Assembly (NCBI GenBank): GCA_030066195.1
Contig: JASJCB010000019.1
Coordinates: 1 to 63,297 of the forward strand
Direction of reading: 5' to 3'
Source of the DNA: Acidobacteriota bacterium
GTDB lineage: Bacteria; Acidobacteriota; Holophagae; Acanthopleuribacterales; Acanthopleuribacteraceae
Length of the DNA: 63,297 nucleotides
Each line of letters starts with the position of its first letter. Positions within the stretch are counted from its first letter, which is position 1. The notes under the pieces are model-generated. The model was not told the DNA's origin. It made no database searches and saw only the letters and a list, made by a program, of their open reading frames with translations. Shown piece after piece: positions 20,701 through 25,236 of the stretch. Position numbers and translations under genes: made by a program.

Positions 20701-22008
20701 TCCCTCGTGAAGGAAACCCAGGTCGCCGGTGCGCATCCAGGTCCGGCCGTCGATCACGTGACGGAAGGTGCGTTCGCTCAACTCGGGCCGGTTGTAGTAG
20801 CCGGCGGCCAGGCTGGGTCCGCTGAAGACGATTTCGCCCACGGTTCCGTCGGGGACAGGAGTGCCCTCGGCAGGATCGATAATCCCCAGCACGTGTCTTG
20901 CTTCCGCCGTCCCACAACCGACCAGTTCAGAGCCTTCACTCGCCCTGGCTTTGCCGTCGGTCGCCAGGGCATTTTTGTCAAAGGAACGGATGAGGGCGCC
21001 TTGACCGGGCTTGCCGGCGGAGATGAACAGGGTGGCCTCGGCCATGCCGTAACAGGGGAAAAAGGCATCGGTATTGAAGCCGTGGGGCGCGAAGGTTTCG
21101 GCAAAGGTTCGGAGCGTTTCGGCGCGAACCGGCTCGGAACCGTTGAAGGCGAGACGCCACGAGGATAGATCCAGATCGGCGTCGGCTTGGCCGGCGGCCT
21201 TTTGGGCGCAGAGGGCGTAGGCAAAGTTCGGGCCGCCGCATAGGGTGGCGCGGGTGCGATGAATGAGCCGAAGCCAGAGCAGGGGGTCGCGAATAAAATC
21301 GACCGGCGCCATGAGATAGGTATGGAAACCGCGATAGAGCGCGTGGAGGACGGTGCCGATGAGGCCCATGTCATGGTACATGGGCAGCCAACTGACGCCG
21401 ATATCGTCAGGCGAAGTCCGAAAGGCGGCGCCGATGGCGACCTGGTTGGCCATCAGGCTGCCGTGGGTCACGACCACGCCCTTGGGATCGCCGGTGGAGC
21501 CGCTGGTATATTGCAGGAAGGCGGGATCTTCCGGTTTCAGCGCCGGCGGACTGAGCACGGCCGACGCCTCGAACAGGTCCTGAGCGACCACGACACGGGG
21601 GGCGCCGTCCCGACCGCCGATCAATTCATCGACCAGGGGTTGCAGCTTTTCGGTGGCCAAAGCCAGGGCGGGTTCACAATCGGCGATGACGGTTCGGAGC
21701 CGCTCGCCGTGCCGATTGGAGCGCGGCGGGTAGAGCGGCACGGCAACGACGCGCGCGGCCAGGGCGCCCAGAAAGGCGGCGATGTAATCGAGACCGGGCG
21801 GATAGATCAGGAGCACGCGATCACCGGGGCGGCAGTCGGCAAGGCGGGCGGCAACGGCGGCAACGGTAGCCGCAAGCCTTTGATAGGAAACGGTTTGTTC
21901 GGTACGTCCGCGATTGCTCAAGAAGGTATAGGCAGACCGTTCACCCTGATCCCGGGCGCGTTGACACAGCAAGTCCAACAGATCGCAAAAGGAACCGGCC
22001 CCGTTCAT
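5671..22008 (-). CDS. NRPS1: hybrid NRPS/PKS with FAAL, KR, AMT and luciferase-like monooxygenase, no thioesterase
   Basis: A 5445-aa cytoplasmic megasynthase. Domains in order with approximate residues: FAAL 1-575, ACP 595-670, C 681-1100, remnant A C-subdomain 1120-1195, divergent adenylation domain A* 1255-1835, KR region 1850-2300, ACP 2350-2425, KS 2442-2870, malonyl-type AT 2950-3290, ACP 3320-3400, Pro-rich linker, class III aminotransferase 3535-4000, luciferase-like monooxygenase 4038-4395, C 4415-4850, A 4860-5340, PCP 5350-5425. GGGGAG precedes ATG at 22008. FAAL plus KS-AT-ACP-AMT is the known logic of beta-amino-acyl lipopeptides (iturin, mycosubtilin and, with a monooxygenase, puwainaphycin-type). 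The C-A*-KR-ACP block between FAAL and KS is unusual. The chain ends after the PCP with a short acidic tail and has no TE or reductase, so it must hand its product on or be released in trans. Confidence 0.95.
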   Translation of the reverse strand: MNGAGSFCDLLDLLCQRARDQGERSAYTFLSNRGRTEQTVSYQRLAATVAAVAARLADCRPGDRVLLIYPPGLDYIAAFLGALAARVVAVPLYPPRSNRHGERLRTVIADCEPALALATEKLQPLVDELIGGRDGAPRVVVAQDLFEASAVLSPPALKPEDPAFLQYTSGSTGDPKGVVVTHGSLMANQVAIGAAFRTSPDDIGVSWLPMYHDMGLIGTVLHALYRGFHTYLMAPVDFIRDPLLWLRLIHRTRATLCGGPNFAYALCAQKAAGQADADLDLSSWRLAFNGSEPVRAETLRTFAETFAPHGFNTDAFFPCYGMAEATLFISAGKPGQGALIRSFDKNALATDGKARASEGSELVGCGTAEARHVLGIIDPAEGTPVPDGTVGEIVFSGPSLAAGYYNRPELSERTFRHVIDGRTWMRTGDLGFLHEGTLFVTGRLKDLIIIRGRNHYPQDIEATAASSRPELSADHCIAFAVDVDGDERLAACAEVGRAHRKDLDAQTIMQAVREAVSEEHQVAVETVALIKPGGLPKTSSGKPRRAACRQALAEGTLPLLAVSQPRAAEPIATAPLQPQELRAMSPEDRKRKLIDALKDRAANAARIPRADLDEATHLSAAGLDSIEVMELQLALESELGAAPPAGRFLEGPSFEALAEELAQLLTEDFKETPPPPRPDPLPLSSAQERLFFMTRLAPDNPFYHIALALRLEGPLDRSALSDALHRLAESQEILRTRIHAEGGNTWQEPCPSEPAPLPIEQVADDADWRHRAQSLIHQTFPADKPLLRTCLYRLNGGEHILVLVLHHLIADGWSMGVLVKQLLDAYSGLPLPALAFRYADYAAADRRNPRAHEASRIWWRRKLAGLERIELLPPDLPRRAAPDYRGACVPIHFNPEMTMRLRRLAEHSGATLFTVLLAGFKVLLYRLSGMTDSVVGTFMANRERAEVRDLIGYFANTIPLRTDLGGVGLRGAPGFTTVLERVKQTVRDAFTHQAVPFEHMVEDLELPRETGRNPLLDIIFVLQQSPPTRQLDDGLIASPVLDLDWGTVRFDLETHLWEEAETISGLMVYATELYEAETIERLAALFQNLLAELIDAPDRGIDLPPLPQAEYGDAETTAMEANLLSRLPLIDALVLKREQETTAFVVPQRPITAFELENLAGERLTNGAPDGFVVVDRLPLLPDGRVNAHQLLRHPVMTRDRLKRWEQQLADLNGVETVSLSTAQEAKPPARLHRFDLAPPRTRTDAATAQLPQADRIDWSGPPALNHGDPLVIPPDAPQTLGEALQRTARRFPQKGITFVLEDGGTDFMTYPQLLLQAQRLLSGLRSQGLKPGDAAILVTADLKRHLPTFWACVLGGFRPVTVAVPNAFDADNSVVRKLVNTWNLLDRPVVLTAPEVMTPLREAAVLDDPRLIDTETLLGEPDTNHHQVEPDDILFFQLTSGSTGVPKCIQETHRGVLAHIHAARAFNGYSPDDVTLNWLPMDHVVPILTCHLKDTVLGNHQVEVPTSRVIADPLRWLDLLERFEVTHSWAPNFGFKLVAAELEQQPERRWDLSRVKFLMNAGEQVTEPAVADFVRALQPHGLRADAVQPAFGMAEVCTCMTWNNHNPPEAAFFHFSKASLSGKLHAAEAELNPAEVIAFADLGPPHPGVSIRIADAQNRALPEDTIGRLQIKGPVVTPGYFRNPEANADAFVGDGWFNTGDLGLMHNGRLAVTGREKEMIIIHGANHYCYEIEDIVGRCEDVKTGFAAACSLPDDLTGTEVPAIFFSPVNTARSDQIRTIRRIRTALVASVGITPAHVIPIPADRFPKTTSGKIQRTRLKKELLAGTFRETQRLLDLHEGNADTLPDWFGRVAWVAAVNRPRLKDPRRLLIVPDQHGLGAALQASHGDRARVLLPGEDPADVLTDFPADHLIHLSYYRGFNGALETRPDTGWDLIELFQALAGAERRTHLALTVVTAHGRSVDADDSITLANNLLSGLLKTMSREAPWLHIRHVDLPMASAETNLPHLLAELTDPSREPESAWRGGRRLVPRIMPAGLPKRPLAEKPSFVHGGRYLITGGLGGIGAEVAGFLLNRYEADLLLLGRSPLPGEQPSGDKAAERRFHRYQSLNRMKGRVTYASVDIRDPAALREALDRHDFRPDGILHLAAVLEPRPLLEETPETFRTAVGTRVLGALALARLPVSKDAVFVNFSSVNGFFGGAGVAAYAASCSYADGFTDWLAREGKHRAYGLAWSMWEQVGMSRGLPTEPAAALGFAPIDSRRGMLSFEAILLRQPDNLLIGLDRTRAHVAGSFSGIAPARETVLQAHYSAPQPLPTPFTDLILRDAFGAPIPGRWLYSQDRTTAEESPRPATASGLEKEIARIAGEVLGVTSPGIHQSFFELGGHSLLLTRFHARLTEELDLNLTMVDLFQYPTIAALAAFVEQRHKPATAVVTRMTPVSDDIAVIGMACRFPGADNPETFWENLRDGVESIRFFSKDELAWLGETAQQPGYVPANPVLEDIETFDAAFFQISPREAALMDPQQRVMLYLAWEALESAGYKPGDGHGPVGLFTGVGTNTYLYNNIAPQRPVSGNREHFQAMLANDKDFAATRVAYKLNLRGPAITLQTACSTSLVALHQACKSLRDGECDMALAGGVSVRVPQNIGYRYSEGLIFSPDGRCRAFDERAGGTIVGNGGGLVLLKPLEAARRDGDPILAVVKGSAVNNDGAMKVGYTAPSVEGQESVIRAAHRDADIQADSVTYVEAHGTGTPLGDPIEIAALTRAFNTGREGFCAVGSVKTNIGHLDTAAGVAGLIKTILAMQHRQLPPSLHFNKPNPNIDFAAGPFYVNNRLTDWEKGAHPRRAGISSFGIGGTNAHVVLEEAPQAAEVEANRVNLLTLSAKSPEALAALVQRFADRLRAPAGPPLSDLCHTSHVGRTTFDVRLAVAAADAPAMATALEKRKSTVKAEQAPEIVFLFTGQGAEYQGMGRELYREFPVFREAFDRCDQLLRMHLERPLESLLWGDNPGLEHTIYAQTGLFALQYALARTWESLGLRPTAVMGHSVGEYAAAVEAGILALEPALNLLAARARLMQCLPGDGSMIAVFAGLDHLTDILENEPEVTVAAFNGPTHTVLSGRREPVEAVHKQLTERGLHVAGLSTTRAFHAPLLDPMLDSFETEAHLPDYHAPKIPFISGLTGAVLDTAPDAVYWRRQTREPVRFEAGMRLLLEKENRLFVELGPHPVLCGLGRRLAGRRDIWLPSLHRDRDGAVALLESLGQAWSVGCAVNLESLTRDRPARRVPAPTYPFQGKRHWIEPQPLLTAQAAPGVTEMNADAPTPPDRASRILTGLHALMVEILKADPQDIGPDDSFMELGADSIVLVDATQAIEREYGVSLKIRQFFEDTTDLRSLAAWLNAQLPPEEAEAPPQPEPAPAIEAPQPASTIPPVQVAPVQPTSPPPAPTTTAVPVSDLAGLMQAQLETVSRTLNDVVRQQLAVLQGGVATPQTAATTPPKPAPPQPETKRPANAHVNLPVKPAEVAKTAGVRFKDRQQQHLDDLVTRFTQKTKGSKASVQQYRGVLADSRAAMGFRFSIKEMLYPIVGKHSQGSRILDVDGNEYVDVTMGQGVNFYGHNPAFVTEALQETLDNGIHLNPRSEHMGQVAEMICAMTGMDRLAMTNSGTEAVMTMMRLARAATGRNKIVIFEGSYHGHADHTLALPPNEPDALHALPVAAGTPPGAVEDVIVLDYGTDQSLEFIRRNAHRLAAVMAEPIQSRFPDRQPAEFLREVRKITADNGALLLFDEMLSGFRCHPGGAQAYFDIRADLATYGKIIGGGMPIGIVAGKAHIMDGIDGGSWQYGDRSFPAAERIFFGGTFCFHPMAMAAAHATLVQLQKDSPQIQEDLSRRTHQLVTRLNTFFVDYEIPAHIMHFGSLFRFSFKSNMDLLFYHLLDKGVYLWEGRNCFLSTAHDDEDIEFVARAVENAAIEMREGGFIAPCDRAPNLQPAVFPKRVFGGGEITLKRRPRKARTKPAGDARGFWQRHDTGAPLAGNQTRTLQLTANADRDVDFSLFYFGTYPSEAYDQKYDLLFKGARFADTHDFSAVWVPERHFHSFGGFSPNPSVVAAGLARETKNIEIRGGSVVLPLHNPIRVAEEWSVVDNLSGGRVAVAFASGWHPDDFVFAPEIYGEHRETMFREIDTVRALWRGQSVRVHNGDDKEISVNLHPLPLQKELRTWITVVNNGDTFERAGRIGAGVLTNLIGQSLENLAANIQRYRNALRESGFDPASGHVTVMLHTFVGKDLEVTREAARQPFYDYLQNCVGLFKKLAVSQGLDIDPDKLDADDREFIMGKAYDRYVATSALIGTPESCRPVVDNLLSLGVDEISCFIDFGVPVDIAVDHLPHLSRLRNLYKNRNREEAAPQTVAEPAGPPPVDEPRRYPVSTAQKQLLILSRMDPKASSAYIESVHINLKGRLDVEAMRRAAAEVVRRHDALRTGFDEDWEHQFVTPPGDFEVPVVDFETEPKVAAWLLKQQEAPFDLQEGSPIRVLILRRADDEFLLVLSTHHIVVDGWSLDLVLHEICTFYKHFVGEGDPPQTIPQPFSDHLARQTAQLASGDLEAQRRYWMQRFEDGIAEPALPLDFSRPDRPDFSGARLTYPLDPDLAERVPAAGRTQGLTPFMTLFGAFTLLLHKIIDSREMVTGISVAGRPMDDTRALVGYVSNLLPIRTVLDERDMAGFMKAARSVLLEAFDHQDYSFADLLQNLREESGDAGAVNVVFNMDKPVRLPDLAGVSAEILERETNHARFDLMLNVLDIDGKLVLEFDYRTGLFKGETIQRIAGWFEQLLRRFADAPDTRLDALSLLTENQRKDILDAWNLSGKATPDERCIHEAFTQQVAAHPNQIAVENAAGATLTYTQLDSASASLAAILAERGVEPETVVGLCLDDVPEAVTAMLAILRAGGAYLPLSPDWPRERIDNMLQDAGTALCITHRTDLAVDCLPPEAENAPAPVCRTNPHHTAYVIYTSGSTGEPKGVVVPHHAVMRLVYPDGFAKTQAGDRFAQLAQLSFDAATFEIWSALTNGGSVIAPERNILLEPTRLAEWFLDRDIHHAFLTSALFNNTAAEQPGAFFNLKTLLVGGEKLDPESIDTVLEMGPPQNLLNGYGPTENTTFTTTHFLEPDDGCPIGKPIHGSTAYVVDRNLQPVPPGIASELVSGGLGLASRYLQRPGLTAAAFIPNPFSDEPGARLYRTGDVVRAREDGTIEFLGRRDHQVKIRGFRIEPGEVEATLNRHPGIDAAAVVVGRRDGEHFLAAWLTPGSLNIDVVRDWLRTRLPEYMIPARFSVCDSLPLTRNGKLDRAKLLRELPKQAVAKHQTVAPRNRLEKELTEIWNEVLDQETVGVTTDFFDLGGHSLSATRVISRILETYSVEIPISEFFEQPTIAALARWITANGGTLQTEPDSADLVEIDL
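8824..9897 (-). other. NRPS1 luciferase-like monooxygenase domain
   Basis: Residues about 4038-4395. The core is typical of the flavin-dependent luciferase-like family integrated in natural-product synthetases: DFSLFYFGTYPSEAYDQKY, VWVPERHFHSFGGFSPNP, GSVVLPLHNPIRVAEEWSVV, VAFASGWHPDDFVFAPE. It probably hydroxylates the carrier-bound chain next to the beta-amino position; the position and timing are inference. It needs a reduced flavin supplied in trans; no flavin reductase gene is in the window. Confidence 0.85.
10009..11406 (-). other. NRPS1 class III aminotransferase domain (beta-amination)
   Basis: Residues about 3535-4000, preceded by a Pro/Ala-rich linker (about 3400-3520). It resembles glutamate-1-semialdehyde aminomutase/aminotransferase domains embedded in lipopeptide synthetases: LDVDGNEYVDVTMGQG, TNSGTEAVMTMMRLARAATG, LLLFDEMLSGFR, and the PLP-binding Lys at about 3809 in TYGKIIGGGMPIG. 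In mycosubtilin-type systems this domain turns the beta-keto acyl chain on the ACP into a beta-amino acyl chain; I infer the same here. Confidence 0.9.
11809..14688 (-). other. NRPS1 polyketide module KS - AT - ACP
   Basis: Residues about 2441-3400. The KS has the catalytic triad: Cys2611 (TACSTS), His2747 (EAHGTG) and His2785 (NIGHL). The AT has Ser3044 (GHSVGEY) and TTRAFHAPLL, close to the malonyl-type HAFH signature. The ACP carries Ser3358 (LGADSIV). No KR, DH or ER is present, so the extended unit should remain a beta-keto thioester, which is the substrate expected by the aminotransferase that follows. Confidence 0.9.
14719..19968 (-). other. NRPS1 module C - A* - KR - ACP
   Basis: Residues about 681-2430. 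C domain with intact HHLIADG (806-812). Next comes a stretch resembling only the C-terminal end of an adenylation domain (1120-1195, VVVDRLPLLPDGRVN). A complete but atypical adenylation domain follows (QLTSGSTGVPKC at 1438; WLPMDHVVPI; Lys1814 in KTTSGK). A ketoreductase follows with GGLGGIG (2060-2066), Ser2194 and Tyr2207, and an ACP with Ser2387. The A* sequence is unlike amino-acid A domains and looks to me like the TubE-type/acyl-ligase class found at the start of some NRPS/PKS lines (from memory, not verified). An A-KR-carrier order is known for alpha-keto acid to alpha-hydroxy acid modules, but there the KR sits inside the A domain; here it follows it. Confidence 0.75.
19999..22008 (-). 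other. NRPS1 loading block: FAAL and ACP
   Basis: Residues 1-670. The ligase has the P-loop YTSGSTGDPKG (167-177), FAAL-like SWLPMYHDMGLIG, and a C-terminal PKTSSGK with the catalytic Lys near 541. The ACP phosphopantetheine site is Ser625 (AGLDSIEV). Fatty-acyl-AMP ligases of this type activate a free fatty acid as acyl-AMP and pass it to the adjacent ACP without CoA. This block therefore sets the lipid tail of the product. Chain length cannot be read by eye. Confidence 0.9.
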
Positions 22009-22096
22009 GCTCTCCCCAATCCTTCAAATCACCGCATACAGCCGGTTGCACAAATGTAGCACAGGGCATGCAAATAGAGCAATCACCCGAAAAAGC

Positions 22097-22167
22097 AGGT
22101 CACCGTTAGGGTGTTCAAGGTCACCGTTATTTGCGTAGATAAAAAAATCACATGGGAAGGCACCGTT
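22097..22167. promoter_or_regulatory. Tandem direct repeats upstream of NRPS1 (candidate operators)
   Basis: AGGTCACCGTTA occurs at 22097-22108 and again at 22118-22129, exactly 21 bp apart (two helical turns). A degenerate third copy, AAGGCACCGTT, lies at 22157-22167. They are 90-160 bp upstream of the NRPS1 start and downstream of the sigma-54 activator gene. Phased direct repeats at this distance fit an activator or enhancer-type site. I did not find a convincing -24/-12 promoter between them and the start codon. Confidence 0.55.
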
Positions 22168-22212
22168 CGGAGAATTGTAGCCGGATGGGAAACCGAGTGC
22201 CTAAAGAAGGAA

Positions 22213-22285
22213 CCCCTGGGCGCGCCCGCTTCCAGCGGGCTCCAGTCGAAATTCGCGCCACGCGAAGTGAGCGGAGCCGGTCGCT
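22213..22285 (+). repeat. Dispersed two-hairpin intergenic repeat, copy D
   Basis: CCCTGGGCGC leads into a first perfect hairpin GCCCGCT-TCC-AGCGGGC and a second one TTCGCG-CCA-CGCGAA. The stem sequences differ from the other copies, but the layout (GGGCGC, hairpin, short linker, hairpin) is the same. It abuts the stop codon of the sigma-54 activator gene (22287), so it could act as its terminator or mRNA 3' stabiliser, although no U-tract follows on the minus strand. Confidence 0.65.
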
Positions 22286-22286
22286 A

Positions 22287-23594
22287 CTACAGCCCCAGCT
22301 TTTTCTTGAGTTCATAAAAACGCGCCTTACTGAACCCGGAGATTTCCATGGCTTCCTTCATGGATTTGGTTCCGGCAATCAGCTTGTGGAAATATGCTTT
22401 TTGTAATCGTTCTTGCACAGTGTCCCATGGCTCTTCAGTAGCGGAGAATTGAAAACTCTGGCCTTGAGGATTATCATCGATAGATTCATCAAGAGCCTCC
22501 AACAGGACACTGTCCGAGACTAAACCTTTCTCATCAGACAGGCCGGCTGCTTGGTACACGACGCTCCTGAGTTCACGGACGTTGCCGTACCAGGGATGGG
22601 CAAACAGAGCGTCGTGGGCACGATCTGTGAAAGACAAACTCCGTTTGTAAGCTCTGTTAAAAGCTTCCAGGAAATGGTTTGCAAGAAGGAGGATTTCGCT
22701 CCGCCGTTCTCTTAAGGGAGGGATTCTCAGAGTGTAGACACGAAGTCTTTGGTAAAGGTCCTTACGAAAGGCTCCATCCTGTACCTCTTTTTTCAGGTCC
22801 TTGCTAGTTGCAAATATAAATCGGGCGGAAATCTTCTCGTAATTGTTGTCACCCACCTTTCGCACGCGGAGGTCTTCAATAACGGAGAGGATCCTGGCCT
22901 GAAGTAGCATTTTCATTTCTCCGATTTCATCTAAAAAGAAGCTTGATCCACCCGCTGCTTGAATCAATCCTACACGATTAGAGTCTGCGCCAGTGAAAGC
23001 TCCTTTTTTATGGCCAAAAAGCTCGCTTTCTAAAGCATTATCATTGAACTCAGCACTATTGACCTTCAGCAATTCTCCTTCCCTGACGCTAAGTCGATGT
23101 AGCTCCTCTGCAACGACGCCTTTCCCGGAGCCGGTTTCGCCTAAAATTAAAACGGGATCTTTGAGTTTCGCTACTTTCTTGATTCGATTACATAAATCTC
23201 TCATGGGCTTTGAAAACCGAAGTAGGTTTCCAAAAAATACCTCGTTAGAAGGTAGGTCCAAGGCTAACTCTGCCACCAAACGGTCTTCAATATGTTGCAC
23301 GGACATACCTGTCGGCGATAGAATCGATACCCGTTTATCTTTGGTAATACTTTTTCGATCCAAGATGCCTGTCGTAATCACCCACAGACTCTGGTCTTCT
23401 CTAAGTTGTCGAAGAATCTCATGAACCTGTTCTGACAATAACTCGCGGTCTTCACTTTTGCATACCAGAACAGCTCGGCTGCATTCAGCGGGTGAGTCAT
23501 TTGGGTTGACTTGAAAACCATATTGGTTCAAGTTTGTCGCGATCCATGACTCAGCGGTCTCATCAATCTCTTTCAGCCAGATTGTTCTATCCAT
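22287..23594 (-). CDS. Sigma-54-dependent activator (AAA+ enhancer-binding protein) with atypical N-terminal domain
   Basis: A protein of 435 aa. ATG at 23594 has CAGGAG six bases upstream and is preferred over the TTG at 23600. The central AAA+ domain (about 120-360) has Walker A GETGSGKG (152-159), the sigma-54 contact loop GAFTGA (198-203), Walker B FFLDEIGEM and PWYGNVREL. The C-terminus ends in a Fis-type helix-turn-helix (KEAMEISGFSKARFYELKKKL). The first 115 residues alternate strands and helices like a receiver domain but lack an obvious phospho-acceptor Asp, so the protein may be a pseudo-receiver activator. It remodels RNA polymerase-sigma-54 at target promoters. It is the third gene of an operon after a kinase and a response regulator, and NRPS1 is the next gene downstream. 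Confidence 0.9.
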   Translation of the reverse strand: MDRTIWLKEIDETAESWIATNLNQYGFQVNPNDSPAECSRAVLVCKSEDRELLSEQVHEILRQLREDQSLWVITTGILDRKSITKDKRVSILSPTGMSVQHIEDRLVAELALDLPSNEVFFGNLLRFSKPMRDLCNRIKKVAKLKDPVLILGETGSGKGVVAEELHRLSVREGELLKVNSAEFNDNALESELFGHKKGAFTGADSNRVGLIQAAGGSSFFLDEIGEMKMLLQARILSVIEDLRVRKVGDNNYEKISARFIFATSKDLKKEVQDGAFRKDLYQRLRVYTLRIPPLRERRSEILLLANHFLEAFNRAYKRSLSFTDRAHDALFAHPWYGNVRELRSVVYQAAGLSDEKGLVSDSVLLEALDESIDDNPQGQSFQFSATEEPWDTVQERLQKAYFHKLIAGTKSMKEAMEISGFSKARFYELKKKLGL

Positions 23595-23644
23595 AAACAA
23601 CTCCTGATACCGCGTGTTATCGGATAAGGTTCAGGTGAGCATCA

Positions 23645-25216
23645 TCAAGCGGCGCGGAGAAGCATATCCAACCGATTACCCAAGGGGGGCTCCGGGCGCC
23701 TGGCACTCAATTTTCCAGCGTTTTGCCACTCTACAAGTAACTTGGCTTCGAATAATCCAACTTGATCTCGAATGTAGGTTTCAGTGTATTGGGTATCATT
23801 AAAAGGTAGTAACAGTTGCTCGATCATGGGTTCCGGCAGCGGCTTACTCTGGTCTTGAAAACTGATTCGGTTCATTTGCCGGTTGATTTCATAAGCGCTG
23901 ATGGTGATTTGAGGCGCTATGCCGTCTCCATATTTGTCCAGGCGGCCGATCATCCAAACAAGGATACGATTGATGGCGCGCTCCAAACTAACGTCATGGG
24001 CGAGGACGTAACAACTGCCGCTAAGATTGAGCATGTTCTCCGGTAAATCTTCGTTTTCACCTAGCTTTTTCCAGGCCTGGTCAACCAGTTGGAAGGCATC
24101 CAGGCGACGGAGCGTATGAGATTCATTTTTTATGGCGTCCCAATGAGTGCCTATGTCGCGCAATCCACGACTTAAATCGTTGAGTCGAGGCAATACAAGA
24201 GCATTTTGAGGTATTTCATTTTCTCTTTCGGCCATTTCATAGATATTCTGCTGAGCTGTACCTACATAGAAACAGAATCTGGCTGTTGCATCTAATTGCT
24301 CCCGGCGTCGAATCGCCGATTCCGCCATGACATGGGTCGTAGAAAAGAAGTTATCGACAAGCGGCGCCCGAAAATGTGTCCCAATGGTTTCAGCCAGGGT
24401 TCTGGCGCGTTCATCCATGCTGCCAAAGCGATCGGACCCGTCTGCAATAATCATGGAGAGTTGTACTTCGTCTTTTTGGTAAAGCGGAACCACGGTTGCG
24501 GTGGACAATCGGTTGGACGGTAGATCCATCGTTTCTTCCTGGTCATCCAGCCATGTCTTCATATCCAAGTAGGCCGGCGGCCTGATAGATGTCAATTCCC
24601 GGTTTAAGCGCGTCCACATTGGGTGTTCGGCAGGCACATCCATGTCCCCTCCAAAGCATGAGGCGTTGCCGTTTGCGGCCATGAGCATGGTGAATTTTGC
24701 GCCCAGAAATTGTTCGAGGGCAGGAACCAACAATCCCTTGGTGACGCGAACAATTGCGTCTCCCAAATCAAGACATGCGGTGACAAGATCATGGATTGCC
24801 AGGGAGCAATTCCTGATCTCCCGGAGAATAGAAAGAACACGAGCCGTGGTAATGATCATACGGTGATCGACATCGGTCTTGTTGAGATAGGTTGCGGCTC
24901 CCAGGCGAAAGGCTGCCTTGTAGTAATCAGGATCGTTATAGGCTGAATAGATAATGAACTCCGGGGCGTTTTCATGGTAACGAAGGCGTAACATCTGACC
25001 TACTTCAGCGCCGGTTTTATCGGCATTCAAATTCATATCCAGCACCACTACGGATGGTATTCGCTTCACCTTGTCTAACAATGCGAATAATTGCTCCTGG
25101 CTTTCTGCTAACAGCGTTTCGAACCCACGACCTTCAAAAGCCGTCTTCAAGGTATCGCCCAAACTTTGATTATCTTCAAGCAGTGCGACCAGTCTGGTGT
25201 TACTGTTTTTTTCCAT
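23645..25216 (-). CDS. Response regulator with long non-DNA-binding output region
   Basis: A protein of 523 aa; AGGAG precedes ATG at 25216. The receiver domain (1-125) has the acidic pair Glu14/Asp15 (LLEDNQ), phospho-acceptor Asp60 (VVVLDMNL), Ser91 and Lys113 (YLNKTD). Residues about 140-295 look GAF-like. The remaining 230 residues are mostly helical and not recognised; I see no helix-turn-helix, HD or GGDEF motif. It starts 20 bases after the kinase gene ends and is probably phosphorylated by it. It may signal to the sigma-54 activator by protein contact, since its output region lacks a DNA-binding domain I can see. Confidence 0.8.
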   Translation of the reverse strand: MEKNSNTRLVALLEDNQSLGDTLKTAFEGRGFETLLAESQEQLFALLDKVKRIPSVVVLDMNLNADKTGAEVGQMLRLRYHENAPEFIIYSAYNDPDYYKAAFRLGAATYLNKTDVDHRMIITTARVLSILREIRNCSLAIHDLVTACLDLGDAIVRVTKGLLVPALEQFLGAKFTMLMAANGNASCFGGDMDVPAEHPMWTRLNRELTSIRPPAYLDMKTWLDDQEETMDLPSNRLSTATVVPLYQKDEVQLSMIIADGSDRFGSMDERARTLAETIGTHFRAPLVDNFFSTTHVMAESAIRRREQLDATARFCFYVGTAQQNIYEMAERENEIPQNALVLPRLNDLSRGLRDIGTHWDAIKNESHTLRRLDAFQLVDQAWKKLGENEDLPENMLNLSGSCYVLAHDVSLERAINRILVWMIGRLDKYGDGIAPQITISAYEINRQMNRISFQDQSKPLPEPMIEQLLLPFNDTQYTETYIRDQVGLFEAKLLVEWQNAGKLSARRPEPPLGNRLDMLLRAA

Positions 25217-25236
25217 GGTGAACTCCTAAAAACTCT

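Noticed and set aside
22010..22096. Sigma-54 (-24/-12) promoter for NRPS1
   Set aside because: The best candidate (TGTGCT-N5-TGTGCA on the minus strand, near 22046-22062) lacks the invariant GG at -24, so I do not claim it.
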